This document shows, in pieces, positions 10,251-21,518 of a DNA stretch of 64,000 nucleotides. The notes beneath the pieces are model-generated. The model was not told the origin of the DNA. It made no database searches and saw nothing but the letters and a program-made list of their open reading frames with translations. The first letter of the stretch is position 1. Each line of letters starts with the position of its first letter. This DNA comes from Cycas panzhihuaensis (Eukaryota > Cycadophyta): NCBI GenBank assembly GCA_023213395.1, contig CM041465.1, positions 10,664,001 to 10,728,000 on the forward strand, in the 5' to 3' direction. Made by a program: the position numbers and the translations under genes.

Positions 10251-10620
10251 GACTTTATAAATAAGGAAATAGGCCTAAAATAATATGAAAACAATAAGCA
10301 CAAGCTTAAAAATGAGTAAAAATGATAAAAATTAGGTAAAATCAAGACTAAAACATTAAAATAATAAGTTTTAAAGGAAACATTATATTAAATTAATTGT
10401 AAAAGAAAATTTGTAATGTTATAGTCTCAATCATTGGTAGGTGATAGTAAAATACACATCATGTCATCATTTATAATAGATCATGAAACAAAATCAATAT
10501 ATTTCTTCATCAAAACATGGCCTAATTTATTACAAACTAAATCCATTACAAGAAATATACCTAAAGTTACAAATACAAACCAAATGCCAGGTTTTGGTGA
10601 AACATTTACCCCCTTAACAC
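10246..10620 (+). repeat. Anonymous large repeat, copy A (right part)
   Basis: Resumes the match to copy B: GACTTTATAAAT and the following 300 bp align to the reverse complement of 31455-31050, including the run ending CAAAACATGGCCTAA. A 90-codon open frame (10434-10703, MVGDSKIHIM start, later MPGFGETFTPLTPEDLILKK) lies across its end. It has no recognised domain and may be the start of a decayed gag-like gene. Confidence 0.7.
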
Positions 10621-10789
10621 CTGAAGATCTTATTCTTAAGAAGAGAAATAAGATGGTGAGAGATGACATTAATAAAGATGACTATTCTTTCAGTCAAGAA
10701 TAATGAGAATCAAATGAAGCAGATGAATAATGAGGTGAAGAAGATCTATGATCTAATCTAAAATAAATTTCCTATGGTAATAAGACTAA

Positions 10790-11100
10790 AAAGTTCTTAC
10801 TAACAAACCTACCCAAAGAGACTAAGTTCTTATTACCAAAATGTCACTATTTACATCTCTTACCCAAAGGAATAAGCACATATCATCATCATAAACCTAC
10901 CCAAAAGGACCAGGTATTTATCAACACCAAGAACTTATGCAAAAGGACTAGGTATCTATCAACACCAAGAACTTACCCAAAAGAACTAGGTATCTATAGC
11001 CAAAGAAGACCTATCTAATTCCCATAAACTAGATAAGACTTCACTACCAAAAATACCCACAAACTAGATAGGACTTCACCACCAAATGGCCATAAATTGG
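10790..11100 (+). repeat. Degenerate tandem repeat, unit about 40 bp
   Basis: Repeated sentence of the form ACTTACCCAAAAGGACTAGG then TATCTATCAACACCAAGA, seen at least four times from about 10850 to 11000, grading into a second unit (AAACTAGATAGGACTTCACC) repeated near 11030 and 11070. It could encode a repetitive low-complexity protein tail, but stops break every frame. Confidence 0.7.
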
Positions 11101-11114
11101 ATGGAACTTTATTA

Positions 11115-11560
11115 TATAACTAGTCATAGTTTATCTCTTTTTAACCATGCAATAGAGGGAAATCCTTTTGATGGAGTAAAAAGGATAGACTACCATAATT
11201 TATAAGCTCATTAATAAGTGACATTTTGGAGTAAACCTAGCATAGATTATCCTCATTAATAGGGTGAGGGATTTTAAAGGGTGATTATTATAGTTTAGCC
11301 TCATTAACAATCAAGTTTAGAGAGTTCCATGTCATAGTTTAGGCTCATTAATAGGTAGAAAGGACTGAGAGCTAAGTTCCTGTCATAGTTTTATCTTGTT
11401 GACAGGTAAAAAGAGATTTAGAGAATAACCCTATCGTAATTTAAGCTCACTAAGAAGTGAGAGAAGATTCAGGGCATGGTTCCTATCATATTCTAGGCTC
11501 ATCAACCGGCATAAGAAGACTTAGAGCATGGTTCCTTTGGAGACAAACGCAAAAGTCTAT
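11115..11560 (+). repeat. Degenerate tandem repeat, unit about 60-65 bp
   Basis: At least six copies of a sentence like CATAGTTTAGGCTCATTAAT, AGG, then GAGAGCATGGTTCCTAT. Copies start near 11190, 11240, 11290, 11330, 11390, 11440 and 11490 with roughly 20-30% divergence. Nothing recognised at 11560-12270 apart from short AAAAATGTGA-like hairpin motifs at 12000-12170. Confidence 0.65.
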
Positions 11561-12274
11561 GTAAAAGAAGTGAATGTGAGGTGATAGATTGTATCTCCAA
11601 ATGGAAGATGACCTCTAATGAAAATAATTAGGTCTTAAAATAATAATTGAACCTTATCAAAGCAAATATAAATAATTTTTAGCATTTCAAGGTAATTTTA
11701 ATGAGAATGATGGTTAAAAAGGAACATATTTTACTTTGATAGGTCCCATGGGAACTAGAAAAGATTCTACCAAAGAAAATAGAGAAAAATCCCTATTTGT
11801 AAGGAAATTAACAAAAAAGGGTTTCATTTTTACAATGGGGAGGAGGAGAAAATGAGTTAACTAGAGGTCATTTCTCTTATTTTCAAGGAGTTTTAGAGCT
11901 CTTTCTAATAAAGGACTGGCCCTAAAGGATCATCATTAGTAGGATGGAGCAGAGAGCCAAATGGCTAGTGAGTCAAAATCATATATATTTTTTATTTTTG
12001 ACTAAAAACATAGTAATGTAGTGTTAAAACTATAAACACTACATTAAAAATATAGTTAAGCAGTGAAAAACATGATAATAGGATAAAAAACGTGACTTTA
12101 TAATTTAGGACCATTAGAAGAAGTCGTGTTTTTTACTGTGAAGTCACATTTTTAGTTATATAGTTGCACTTTAATCTTTTACCTAAAAAATCTTTGAAAA
12201 TTAAAATTTGTAAAATAAAATGAAGAAACTAACATGATTTTCATGGCATGAAGTAGGCCCTAGAGAGAGTTGAG

Positions 12275-14040
12275 ATGTGGGAGAATGAGGAGATGGCTAT
12301 CAAGGAACTCATTAACTAGTTAGGTGGGGTAGGGTGGGGGATTTTAAGAGTATATGGACTCTCATAGGTGATTGGATTGATCCAACTTTTGATGGAGCAT
12401 GAGATCTTACATGATTTTATCAGTTGTTGGGTCCCAGGGCATAATTTATTCTAGGTACAAGCTATAAGGGAGATTGAGATCATTTTGAGGGATGTGGGGA
12501 GGATCTTGGGGGTTAACAAGCATGAAAAGTGAGTAAGACTTATTAGAGTAATTAATGAGGAGTCTTAGATGGCATGTGATGAGTACCAGATGGATTTAAC
12601 TAACCAAATCAATTAGCACAGGATATTGGTGGAGGTTATTTGGATAGTTGGTGACATCCCTATGGTTAAGAGGATTATTGCTCTAATCATTATTTATAGG
12701 ATAGCCAGAACCCAGAATTTCATGGGGGTTCTAGCTTAATAGATTAGAGTGGTGAGGAGATGCAAGCAAGGGATCTAGATCAATTAGGGATAGAATATAG
12801 TAGATAGTATTCGTCACTAGTTATCTAGGATCAGGAGGATGGGGAGGAGAGGATTCTCGTATAGCTCCATATTAATGTATTGGTTATATGATCATATTCC
12901 ACTCATGAGGCCAGGAGGCATACTAGGAGAGCTAACTATGATGGATCCGGGGATGAACAGGTGGCACATGAGGTTGCAAATCCACAATAGTCTAGCTGTC
13001 ATATTGAGGAGTATACATAGCCATGTCCTTAGTAGGATGAAGAGGAGATAGCTCATGGAGGATATATATGAAAGGCTACCTATAGAGAGTAACGATGAGA
13101 TAGATTCCACAAAGAGGGTGGTAGCAGAGGAGGCTCCTATAGCTAGGAGAGGGAGAGGGAGAGGATGAGATAGAGGAGGACGAGGTGGGAGAGGTAGAAG
13201 GGGTGGTGGAGAGATAGGATGAGGAGCCAAAGGAGGTGTCTCATATAGTGGGGAAGCAAGAATGAGCCATCAGGACTTAGGAGAGTGAGTGGAGAACCTA
13301 TAGAGGGTAGAGGAGGCTCTATACAGAGAATGGAGCTAGGCTTGACAAATGGATAGGGTAGAGATAAAGGGAGCATAAGAGGAGAGGGTGAGATTACCTA
13401 GGAGGCTTCCCATAATCCATAAGAAGAGGGAGTACCATCAGTCAAGGAGGTGATGGGTGCAGATCTAACAAGAAGAGGAGGATCACTAGGTATGTTATTT
13501 AATTAATTTTTCTTGCTTCATGTTGTGCTTTTACTTTCTGAGGACTTTTTGTTCTAGGGGATTGATCATGGATTATATGTTTTCATTAGATAGACGATGA
13601 GATGGTAATCTTCAAGGAGGTGCAAAGGAAATTAGAGGTGATATTCCCCTACGTTCCAACATCAAAGGAGGTGCTAGCATGGAACATAGTGGATTGTAGA
13701 TTGTTAGGGCATCATATTAACTATTATAGCCATGAGAGATATGGAAGCTATAACTCAAGGTAGGTGAGGATAAGAGATGATACTTGCACAAGATGACATT
13801 GGATTAGGTAGGAGCATGATATACTCCATCAATGAGTGCCATTATATAGCAGGGATGGCACCACCTTCTACCTCATGATGAGTCTACACATCAAGAGACT
13901 TTAGGTAGAAGGGAGAGAGTAGATCCAAGTGTCTTAGAGGGATCTCATCAGGAGTTTGAGGGATGAGTATATCATATATTATATAGGTAGATATGAGGAA
14001 TATGAGAGGCATTTTATAATCCTCAATATATATCATGAGT
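12275..14040 (+). pseudogene. Plant mobile domain (PMD) gene remnant
   Basis: From ATG at 12275 the + strand reads MWENEEM, then EHEILHDFISCWVPGHNLF, stop, IREIEIILRDVGRILGV. This is the PMD signature (cutting a pathway or locus short: a 'CW.P..H.F' strand followed by 'LRDV.RILG'). Further on, GRRGFSYSSILMYWLYDHIP (12840-12900) is the C-terminal PMD tryptophan-rich helix, followed by an Arg/Gly-rich tail (RRGRGRGRG, 13144-13220). The exon-like stretch at 13580-14040 has no identified domain. PMD proteins are plant-specific and occur both as host silencing factors and inside transposons. It matches the antisense PMD of the 17.6-kb Gypsy element (56.9-57.15 kb). Many stops. Confidence 0.8.
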
Positions 14041-14079
14041 CACACGAGTGACAAATATACTATATTTTTTATTATCACA

Positions 14080-14108
14080 CACATACATACACACACACAT
14101 ATATATCA
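14080..14108. repeat. (CA)n/(TA)n microsatellite
   Basis: CACACATACATACACACACACATATATAT.. type simple repeat; no function inferred. Confidence 0.85.
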
Positions 14109-14829
14109 TTTTCTCTTCAAAACTTGTGTATAAATACTTGTCTCTGAACTATTTTTTCCCTTATTTCCCTTTTTAGATTAAGAATAAGATATATTCATCA
14201 GTATGATTGTCCAAAGAAACATGTAATAACTTTATCATTTTTTTTTTTTCTCTTTTGAAGTTATATACTTATTTTTTAGATTTTTATAATGATATATACA
14301 TGATAGTTTATACTTATTCTGAAGTGAAATGGTTTAGAAAAGAAAAAGATTGTAAGAAAGAGTGAAAACTAGAAGATAAATAAAAGACTAAAGGGAGCAG
14401 GTGAAAGATTTACTTATTCTATTTTTATAAACTTAAAACCATCTAAAATAAATAGTATTAGGTTTATAAAAGTAAAAGATGGAATAACATGAATCCCCTA
14501 AAAGGAAACTCATATAACTCATATCATACTCCTAATAGATTATATAAACATATAATATAATTCATATTTATATAATATATCATGAAGAAAATAAGTTTTT
14601 TACCAAATGAAAAGCTAATCCCACTTAATAAATAACTAGCCATTCGATTATATTAGATTCCTTTTTTACTCCTTCTAGGGACAATAAGCTTTTAGGGACT
14701 TACCCCCTACTAAGATCCTCCATAGCCCAAGATTCCAATATAGGTATATACCTTTTAAATACTTCATTTCAACCTTCTACCTATCGTCTTAATCTTTAAT
14801 CTACTTAAATCTATAATTTTCTAAACTAA

Positions 14830-14895
14830 TAGTTTATACTTATTATGGGGTGGTAGTTTATACTCATCTTGGAGTGGTAGTTTATACTCATTCTA
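14830..14895 (+). repeat. Triplicated 24-bp motif
   Basis: TAGTTTATACTTATTATGGG with GTGG, then two near copies (TCATCTTGGAGTGG and TCATTCTAGAG variants); a fourth related copy lies at 14306. Confidence 0.8.
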
Positions 14896-14934
14896 GAGTA
14901 GGTGCCTTTAACTACAAAGATGAAAGTCAATTGA

Positions 14935-15345
14935 AATAATCATCTAGGATAGAGGAAACAAGAGCATTAGCTTCAAGGTTAAGGGAACAAGGAATATATT
15001 GAATGGTAATTGAAGCAAAAATGAACAACAATGATGAAACTTAATGATATAGGAGAAGGAGTCATAGCGAATAAACCTGATACATTCAAACCAACTAATA
15101 AACTACAACTTGAGAGTCAATATATATAGTAATAGGTCCAAGGTAAAAATGAGAAATATCAGACAAGGCTCCTATAATAGTAAGGTATTAAACTTAATTA
15201 TTGGTTGCCTTAGGTATAAAAGATCCCATAGAAAGGAGGGGACTTCCTAATTAGTTATAAATCACCCAAGCATAAGCAGACGGCCCTGGGTTTCCCCTAC
15301 TATCTCCATCGGTGAATATACTCAATGTCATGGGAACAATAGGAT
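14935..15345 (-). pseudogene. Additional RNase H domain, decayed Gypsy copy 1
   Basis: Minus strand reads IFTDGDSRGNPGPSAYAWVI (15330-15270), KATNN followed by stops (15210), IYIDSQVVVY (about 15120) and LNLEANALVSSILDDYF (about 14960). This is the cellular/archaeal-like RNase HI pattern: TDG with the first catalytic Asp, NNxxEY with the Glu, DSQ with the second Asp, ADxLA with the last. Here the Glu is destroyed and the last Asp reads Asn. The matching intact-looking domain is at 58381-58817. RNase H removes RNA from RNA:DNA hybrids. It is separate from the RT-linked RNase H at 18.4-18.8 kb. A purine-rich AGTAGGGGGTAAG at 14713-14701 may be this copy's polypurine tract. Confidence 0.8.
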
Positions 15346-16059
15346 CAAAGTTTAGAGATGGTATGATTAATAAAGGAAAGTATAGGAATCAATCAATAAG
15401 GAGACAATAATGAATAAAATTATTTCTAACTATAGTGAAGAAAAAGAAGAATCATAATTAGGATGATTATGATTAATACTAGCAAGGTTTCAAGTAGGGT
15501 TTGATCATAATTAAGGTCACAGTGGACCTAAATAGCTAGATTTGAAAATCCTAAATGACTCATCCAAATGAACCCAATCTATAGATAGATAAGTAAGGAT
15601 GAATCTATCTTGTGAATTGCCCTAAATTACAAGAGGATGATAACAATACACTTTTTTTCTTTTTTTTTGTATACTTTCACTTTCATCGTTTCCCTCTTTA
15701 CAAGAAGAGAACTATACTTATCCAACTATGAAACTCTTTTACTCAACACAATAAGGATTTATCCTTTTTAACATAATCTAAAATAAAAGAGACCATTCTC
15801 CTCAGGGATTGAACCATAAGAAAAGAGGATATCAAAATCACGGTATCTCCAAACATAAAGGGAAGGTGGAAGGATGAGTATCCACTTCAAAAGATCAATA
15901 GAGTAAGCCAAGGATAATGAAAATAATTAAAGACAATAGGTGATATATGATTAAAAAGGAAATCTCAAGGTAAAGTACTTGTAAATGAAAGTATAACCTC
16001 AACTAATGATTAAATACCTAAAGTTGACAAAAGTGTTTCTCTTTCTATGATGGAAATGT

Positions 16060-16628
16060 AATAGAGTTGGGGTCCTAAATTCTCCTTCGAGTACATAACT
16101 CAAAAGAGAACAAGATCCAAATATGATAATAAAGTACTCACAATCAATGCAAATATTAGAAAGAGTAAAAGGATTGCACGATTATGAGTAGGATCTCTCA
16201 CAAAACTAAAATGATGCTCAATAGGAAGTGTAGGAGAGAGGGTATAAATAGGGACTTAATGTAAATAAAAAGAACCATTCATAAGCATAAGCAGGTGCAC
16301 CAGATCTAGCAGGTGGAAAATCCCTTTAAGGGATAAAAAACCACCTCAAAAATAGTAATATAATAATAATAATAATAATGACTGTACATTTCAACAGGTT
16401 GAGGATCTCATCCTCCCTCTCTAGCTATTCTAACCTTTTACCTACATACCAATATAATGCTACCTCCCAAATCTTCTAGCCTCTTCTCTTGTATGAAAGA
16501 TTCTAGAATAAGTGGGAGGAAAGTTTGTTAATTTGGACAATTAGCCAAATTACCAAACTTTTATAATAATACAATAAACTTAATTAAATATATATAATAA
16601 AAGATAAAATTAGATCTTAATGCTAATA
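16060..16628 (-). repeat. Copia LTR (inner boundary uncertain)
   Basis: Starts on the minus strand after a polypurine tract and contains the Copia-type LTR hairpin (CCCTTAAAGGGATTTTCCACC; plus coordinates about 16315-16335). A TAA/AAT microsatellite lies at 16360-16379. A TATA-like motif cannot be assigned. The far end near 16060 is a guess because no second copy is present. Confidence 0.5.
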
Positions 16629-16641
16629 TCCCCCTTTAATG
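16629..16641 (-). other. Polypurine tract of Copia fragment
   Basis: Minus strand CATTAAAGGGGGA directly before the LTR start at 16628. Confidence 0.75.
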
Positions 16642-17945
16642 TTAGCTTTTGTATAATATATGATATAGAAGATAAAAAAAAAAATGTCTTTAACATGTTG
16701 ACCCCCCTTTGATGGAGACTGCTTTTATATTCAATAAATCTCTAAGCTTAAGTATAAAATGTTGATGTAATTCTATATGTTTTGTCCTTAAATAAGCAAC
16801 CGAATTAGTAGCAATAGATATGGCTCCTTGATTATTAACATTAAGTTCAATGGATGAGTTAGGAAATAAACCAAGCTCACTTAAAAGGGATTTAATTTAT
16901 AATGATTCTTTACTAGCTTCAATAAGATCTCATTATTCAGCTTCAGTTATGGATAAGGCTAAGGCTTGCATCTTTTTACTAGACCAAGTTATTAGTAAAG
17001 AGTCTAAAAAGAAAACATAACCAGCAGTAGATTTACGATCATTAGAGTCTCTTACCTAATCTAAATCTATGTAACCTATTAATTTTAGGTTATTCTTATA
17101 AGAATTATATGCTAGGCCATAGAATATTATACCTTGTAGATATCTTAACATCCTTTTAGCTACATTCCAGTGAGACTCATGAGGATTTTGTATATATCTA
17201 GAGCATAAGGCAATAGTATAGGAGATATCAGGACAAGTGTGAGTTAGATAAATGAGACTACCTATGAGTTTTTGATATGTTATGGGATCACAAAGTGGTG
17301 TAGAATAATTAGTAGATAGTTTAATACCTAATTGTAAAGGATTTAGAGCTGATTTAGCATTTTCTATATTAAATCATATGATTAAGTCTAAAATATATTT
17401 AAGTTTAGATATCATTATTTTAGAATTAGTTTGACAAATTTGTAATCCTAGAAAATAGTATAAAAGACCTAAGTTAAACATTTTAAATTTATTCATTAAG
17501 ATTGACTTTAATTGATGAATACTAGAGAGTAAGGATCCAGTGATGATTATATCATCTACATAGAGAATTAAGATAGTAATATTGTCATTTTCACATCTAA
17601 AGTAGAGTTTAGAATCACTAATACATTTACTGTATCCATTTTGTATAAGATAATCATCTATTTTTATATACCAAGCTCAAGGAGCTTGTTTTAAGCCATA
17701 GATAGATTTTCATAATTTACAAATGAAGTTAGGATTACAAATAAATCCAGGAGGTTGATTCATATATATTTCTTCTTTAAGATCATCATTTAAGAAGGCA
17801 CTCTTAACATCCATATGATGAATTTCCCAACCAAATTTAGCTACTAGATCTATAATAGTTTTAATAGTATTCATTTTAGCTACTGGAGCAAAGGTTTTAT
17901 TATAATCAATCTTATGTAGGTTTATGTATTAAAGCTACACAGGAT
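16642..17945 (-). pseudogene. Copia RT-RNase H fragment nested in Gypsy integrase
   Basis: Nearly one frame on the minus strand: IDYNKTFAPVAKMNTIKTII, WEIHHMDVKSAFLNDDLKEE, IYMNQPPGFI, SIYGLKQAP, LYVDDIIITGSLL (catalytic YVDD intact), YFLGLQI, LIGSLIYLTHTCPDISYTI, then RNase H (SNDRKSTAGYVFFL, SSKKMQALALS, TEAE). It is 5'-truncated: it begins inside RT, at the point (about 17945) where the host Gypsy integrase frame stops. It has few stops (mainly TGG or CAG/CAA changed to TAG, TAA or TGA). It carries its own polypurine tract and LTR downstream, so only the 5' half is missing. Confidence 0.88.
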
Positions 17946-18120
17946 TGACATTTCTAGCATTTTTTAATGTAAGGTAGGCATCTTTAAATAGGATAGGCCA
18001 ATAATAGCCCATACTAAGAATACGTTGGGCCATCAATAGACCACTAAAGTGACCACCACATGTTCCTTCATGGAATTTTGTTAAGACAGCTAATGATCAT
18101 TAGGAGAGAGACACCTTAGT
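17946..18120 (-). pseudogene. Gypsy copy 1 integrase N-terminus (truncated)
   Basis: Minus strand reads FHEGTCGGHFSGLLMAQRIL then SMGYYWPILFKDAYLTLK, matching the HHCC zinc-binding module of the 17.6-kb element (ECHHDICGGHFGGQSMAQRI). The integrase core is missing because the Copia fragment joins at about 17945. Confidence 0.8.
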
Positions 18121-18379
18121 AGGATTCTATTAACAGAATGATTATAAAGTATGTCGTCAAGAAAAAGATATTGCCTGGAAATGGCTCAGATTCATCTTCT
18201 CTTCTTGGAAGTAATACGAGAAGGGAAAGATTGATTGTGAAGATACAACCTAATCTCTTCATACTATGGATCATCAAGGGGGACAACCTGGACATAGAGG
18301 ATATGTTCATCTGAGAGGGAATCATCAATAGGTTGACTAGTGAGATTAGGGAGAGGAGCATCATCCATGATCTCTCAGA

Positions 18380-19740
18380 TGATCATGCCTTTCTTAGATC
18401 TCATATTAATCACTTGTAAATCAAACTCTTGGAGCAATAAGGACCACTTTCCTAATCGATCAGTGAGGTTAGATTTAGTCAGAAAATATCTTATATAATC
18501 AAATTAAACAATGAGGTGAACCATGTTCCCAAGGAGGTAGTGGTGTAACTTCTTAGTAGTAAAAACTAAAGTAAGATATTCTTTTTCAAGGAAAGGATAT
18601 TAAAGTTTAGCAACCACAAGGGTCCTACTAATGAAATATATAGATTGTTCTTTATGAAACTTGTCTTTCTGTGCTAGCATTCCCACTAATGATTCCTCTA
18701 TAACTGAAGCATATAAAATAATAGTTTATCAAACCTTGATGGAGTAAGAATAGGCACTAAAACTAAGGATTGCTTTGTCTTATCAAAGGACTTTTGAACT
18801 TGAGGAGTCCATTATAACTCAACATCTTTCTTTAAAATATTGGTGATAGGCTTAGCATCTAAGGCAAAATTAGTGATGAAACATCTTAAGAAACCAAGTA
18901 TACCTAGAAAATATTTAATTTACTTTTGGCTCTTAGGAGGAGGCATTTAGAGGATCGCATCAATCTTATCGAGATCAATTCTAATCCCATCTTAAGAAAC
19001 AATGTTTCCCAATATCTTTCCTAACGTAATAGTAAAAACATACTTGGAAGGGTTAAGGAATAAGTGATATTTCTTATATCTTTCCAAAATCATTCTAAGG
19101 TTATACAAATAAGTGTATCTTCTACATGAAAGGGTAAGCATATCATCTAAATATATAGTAATGATATTACCAATCAAGTCATAAAAAATATGTACCATAG
19201 CTCTTTGATATGTCACACTAGTATTCTTCAATCTAAATGGCATGACTTTATAAATAAAGGTACCCTAGGGGGTAGTAAAAGTGGTCTTATGATAGTCATA
19301 GGGTAAAATGGAGATCTAATTATATCCTAAAAATCCATCCATAAGGGACATTACCTCAAAACCAACTATCTAGTTCCAAATCTGATCAAGAAAAGGGAGA
19401 GGAAAATTATCCTTGTGATATACATCATTGATATCACAAAAGTCGATACAGATTTGAATTGTACTATTATTTTTTACAATAGGAATAATGTTAGAAACTC
19501 ATTGAGAATAGTTAAAACTCTCAATGAATCTAACTCCTAATAGCTTCTCCAATTCCTATTTAATAGCAAGAGAGAGGTATGGATGAATAAGGCATCATTT
19601 TTTCCATTTGGATTTAATGCTAAGAATTATCATGATATTATATTCAACAACTTGAGAGGCAAGGCCTTGCATGCCTTTATAGTCCCATGAAAAAACTGAG
19701 TAAAACTCACAAAAAGAGATCCTTAAACTAGGCAATCTCT
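18380..19740 (-). pseudogene. Gypsy copy 1 reverse transcriptase and RNase H
   Basis: Minus strand from about 19600: LAIKQELEKLLGVRFIESF, then WVSNIIPIVKNNSTIQICID (RT fingers), FPLPFLDQI, MSLMDGFLGYN, VMPFRLKNTSVTYQRAMVHI, TIYLDDMLTLS (catalytic YLDD), LNPSKYVFTITLGKILGNIV, then the Gypsy RNase H start (LKKDVEL, SFDKTKQSLVLVP, FILYASVTEESL-like). The spacer near 18300 reads PIDDSLSDEHILYVQ, close to PIDDSLPDELILVVQ of the 17.6-kb element, so the two are one family. An 83-codon piece (18992-19243) is uninterrupted. Stops throughout the rest. Confidence 0.88.
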
Positions 19741-20404
19741 TGGGGAGTATAACTAGCTCCCAACTTGATAATTCTAGGAACATCTTCTATCTCTAAGACT
19801 ACATTGATGGTTTGTTCTACAAGCATTATGTTTCCTTCCTTAAAACGGGGAGGGATAGGCTCTAGTAAAGAAGTAGATACCTGTGGTTGGGAATGATTAA
19901 CTATAACTTTTGAGAACCCCAACTTATGATGTCCATGAGAGAAACTAGGAGATGAACTTGCTAGATGCTCAATAAAGACCTTGCCATTTTCAAAATGATC
20001 TAAATAGAAGAGATTAATGAGAAGAAGGTTTCTAAGTAAAGGAGTAGACAAAGAGAGAGGCCAAGAGATGAAAGGAGATCAACCAAAGAGTTTGGATAGG
20101 TGGGAATAAACTCAATGATTGAAGAAACATGAGAAAAGATAATAGACCTATCAACAAACTCCCAAATTAAAGTAAAAGTTTGGTTAAATTCTTGATGATT
20201 CAGATTACACTCCCAATCAGACAAAGATATTAGGATGAGAGAGGATGGGAAAGAATCCACATGAGAATGGGAAGGAAAAGAAATGGTGGAGATTGAATTA
20301 ACTTCCCTTACTCTAGTGGAGGTATTATGATTGTTTTGACTTGTATCAAGTGAGTCAATATCTTCGCCCCCTGATTCTAAGTCTCGATGTCGATGTAACA
20401 ACAT
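19728..20404 (-). pseudogene. Gypsy copy 1 protease-RT spacer
   Basis: Two overlapping open frames. HLASSSPSFSHGHHKLGFSK, PPRFKEGNIMLVEQTINVV and IIKLGASYTPQE align with HLVGSMPNLPSGHHGISYQK, FEEGNAMCMGATQDIV and VIKVGA of the other element (50914-51708). This linker has no known catalytic motif but is conserved in order and content between the two copies. Confidence 0.7.
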
Positions 20405-21154
20405 TTTCTTTTTATGTCTATTTAACTAGGTAATAAAGAAAGGAGATTAAGATAAAAATAGGGAAGCATCAATACATAAATCATGTGTAACTAAAGCTAA
20501 AAAAGCACTCGTTGAAAGATTAGTAATGAGAGGAACCACTACATTTGCCCATCAAGGCAAGCATAAAACCTATGAGAAATGAGGTTGACTGAGAGGGAAA
20601 GTGTTTACATCAATAAGTCTATCCATAGGTGGTCCTCAATGAGATATAATAGAGTGAGAGATTATTTCTTCACCAAAAGTAGAATAGAAAACCAAACACT
20701 GATGAGTCAAGTCTAAGGTAGAAGGAATGGATGAGGAACCTAATGACAAAGGGACAATCTCAACCAAATCCACATCCTTTATTTTTGGATGACTAGAAGG
20801 AGCTCCAATGGCAAAGTATTGACCTAAACTAAGTGATTAAAAAAAATACTCTAAAGAGTTGGAGGACTCACTAGGTTCCAAAATAGTCTTAACAAAAGGA
20901 GCTGACTATTTAATGGGTTTTGAATTTTACTTAATAATTTTTAATTATCCCTTATGGATGAACCTAAGTTCACCGAAGAGGGAGGAACAAACTACTGACA
21001 TTTAAGTAATCCATAGTCTACCTAAAAGAATATTATATTTTAAGTCAAGGTCAATAATAGTGAGCTTAGTAAGAACTATCTTTTCCTCTAATGTAAGAGG
21101 GAGAGTGACTTGTCCTAAGGGTACCTTCTAATTCTTATCATACCCCTGGAAAAT

Positions 21155-21400
21155 CTAGTTACATGGATTGAAAATGAAGATCTCAAAATCCTCAACAAGA
21201 TGAAGAGGGATTATATTCACAGATGATCCCTCATCAATTATAACTTGCTTAATATTAATATCGTCCTTTACAATCTTGATGTAAAATGAGGGTATGTTAT
21301 TTGGTGCATGGGTAGAATGACTAGACAAGGTAGCCAAATCAAAAGAAAGTATAGATATAGGTGAAGACGCTATTGCAAGAACTTGCAATGCATCAAATAA
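21155..21400 (-). pseudogene. Gypsy copy 1 aspartic protease
   Basis: 77-codon minus frame with VIIDEGSSVNIIPLHLVEDF. This is the D-x-GSS active-site region of a retrotransposon protease, retaining the catalytic Asp. It lies between gag and RT as expected. Retropepsins cut the polyprotein. The LLGRPWL motif seen in the intact relative is not identifiable here. Confidence 0.75.
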
Positions 21401-21518
21401 GAGATGATATTGCTTAGGGCAACATTTTAGAAAATTGATAGCTGATATACCTATTGGAATGGTCTTTAACTCCTCAACTAAAGAGAATGATCCATCCTTT
21501 ATACATGAGGGAATGGAC

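Noticed and set aside
12892-13376. Minus-strand Pro/Leu/Ser-rich ORFs opposite the PMD gene
   Set aside because: They are the complement of the Arg/Gly-rich coding tail of the PMD pseudogene; the + strand has the real domain.
18116-18364. 82-codon minus ORF of Leu/Ser/Met-rich sequence
   Set aside because: Out-of-frame reading of the linker before integrase; the neighbouring frame gives PIDDSLSDEHILYVQ, which matches the relative.
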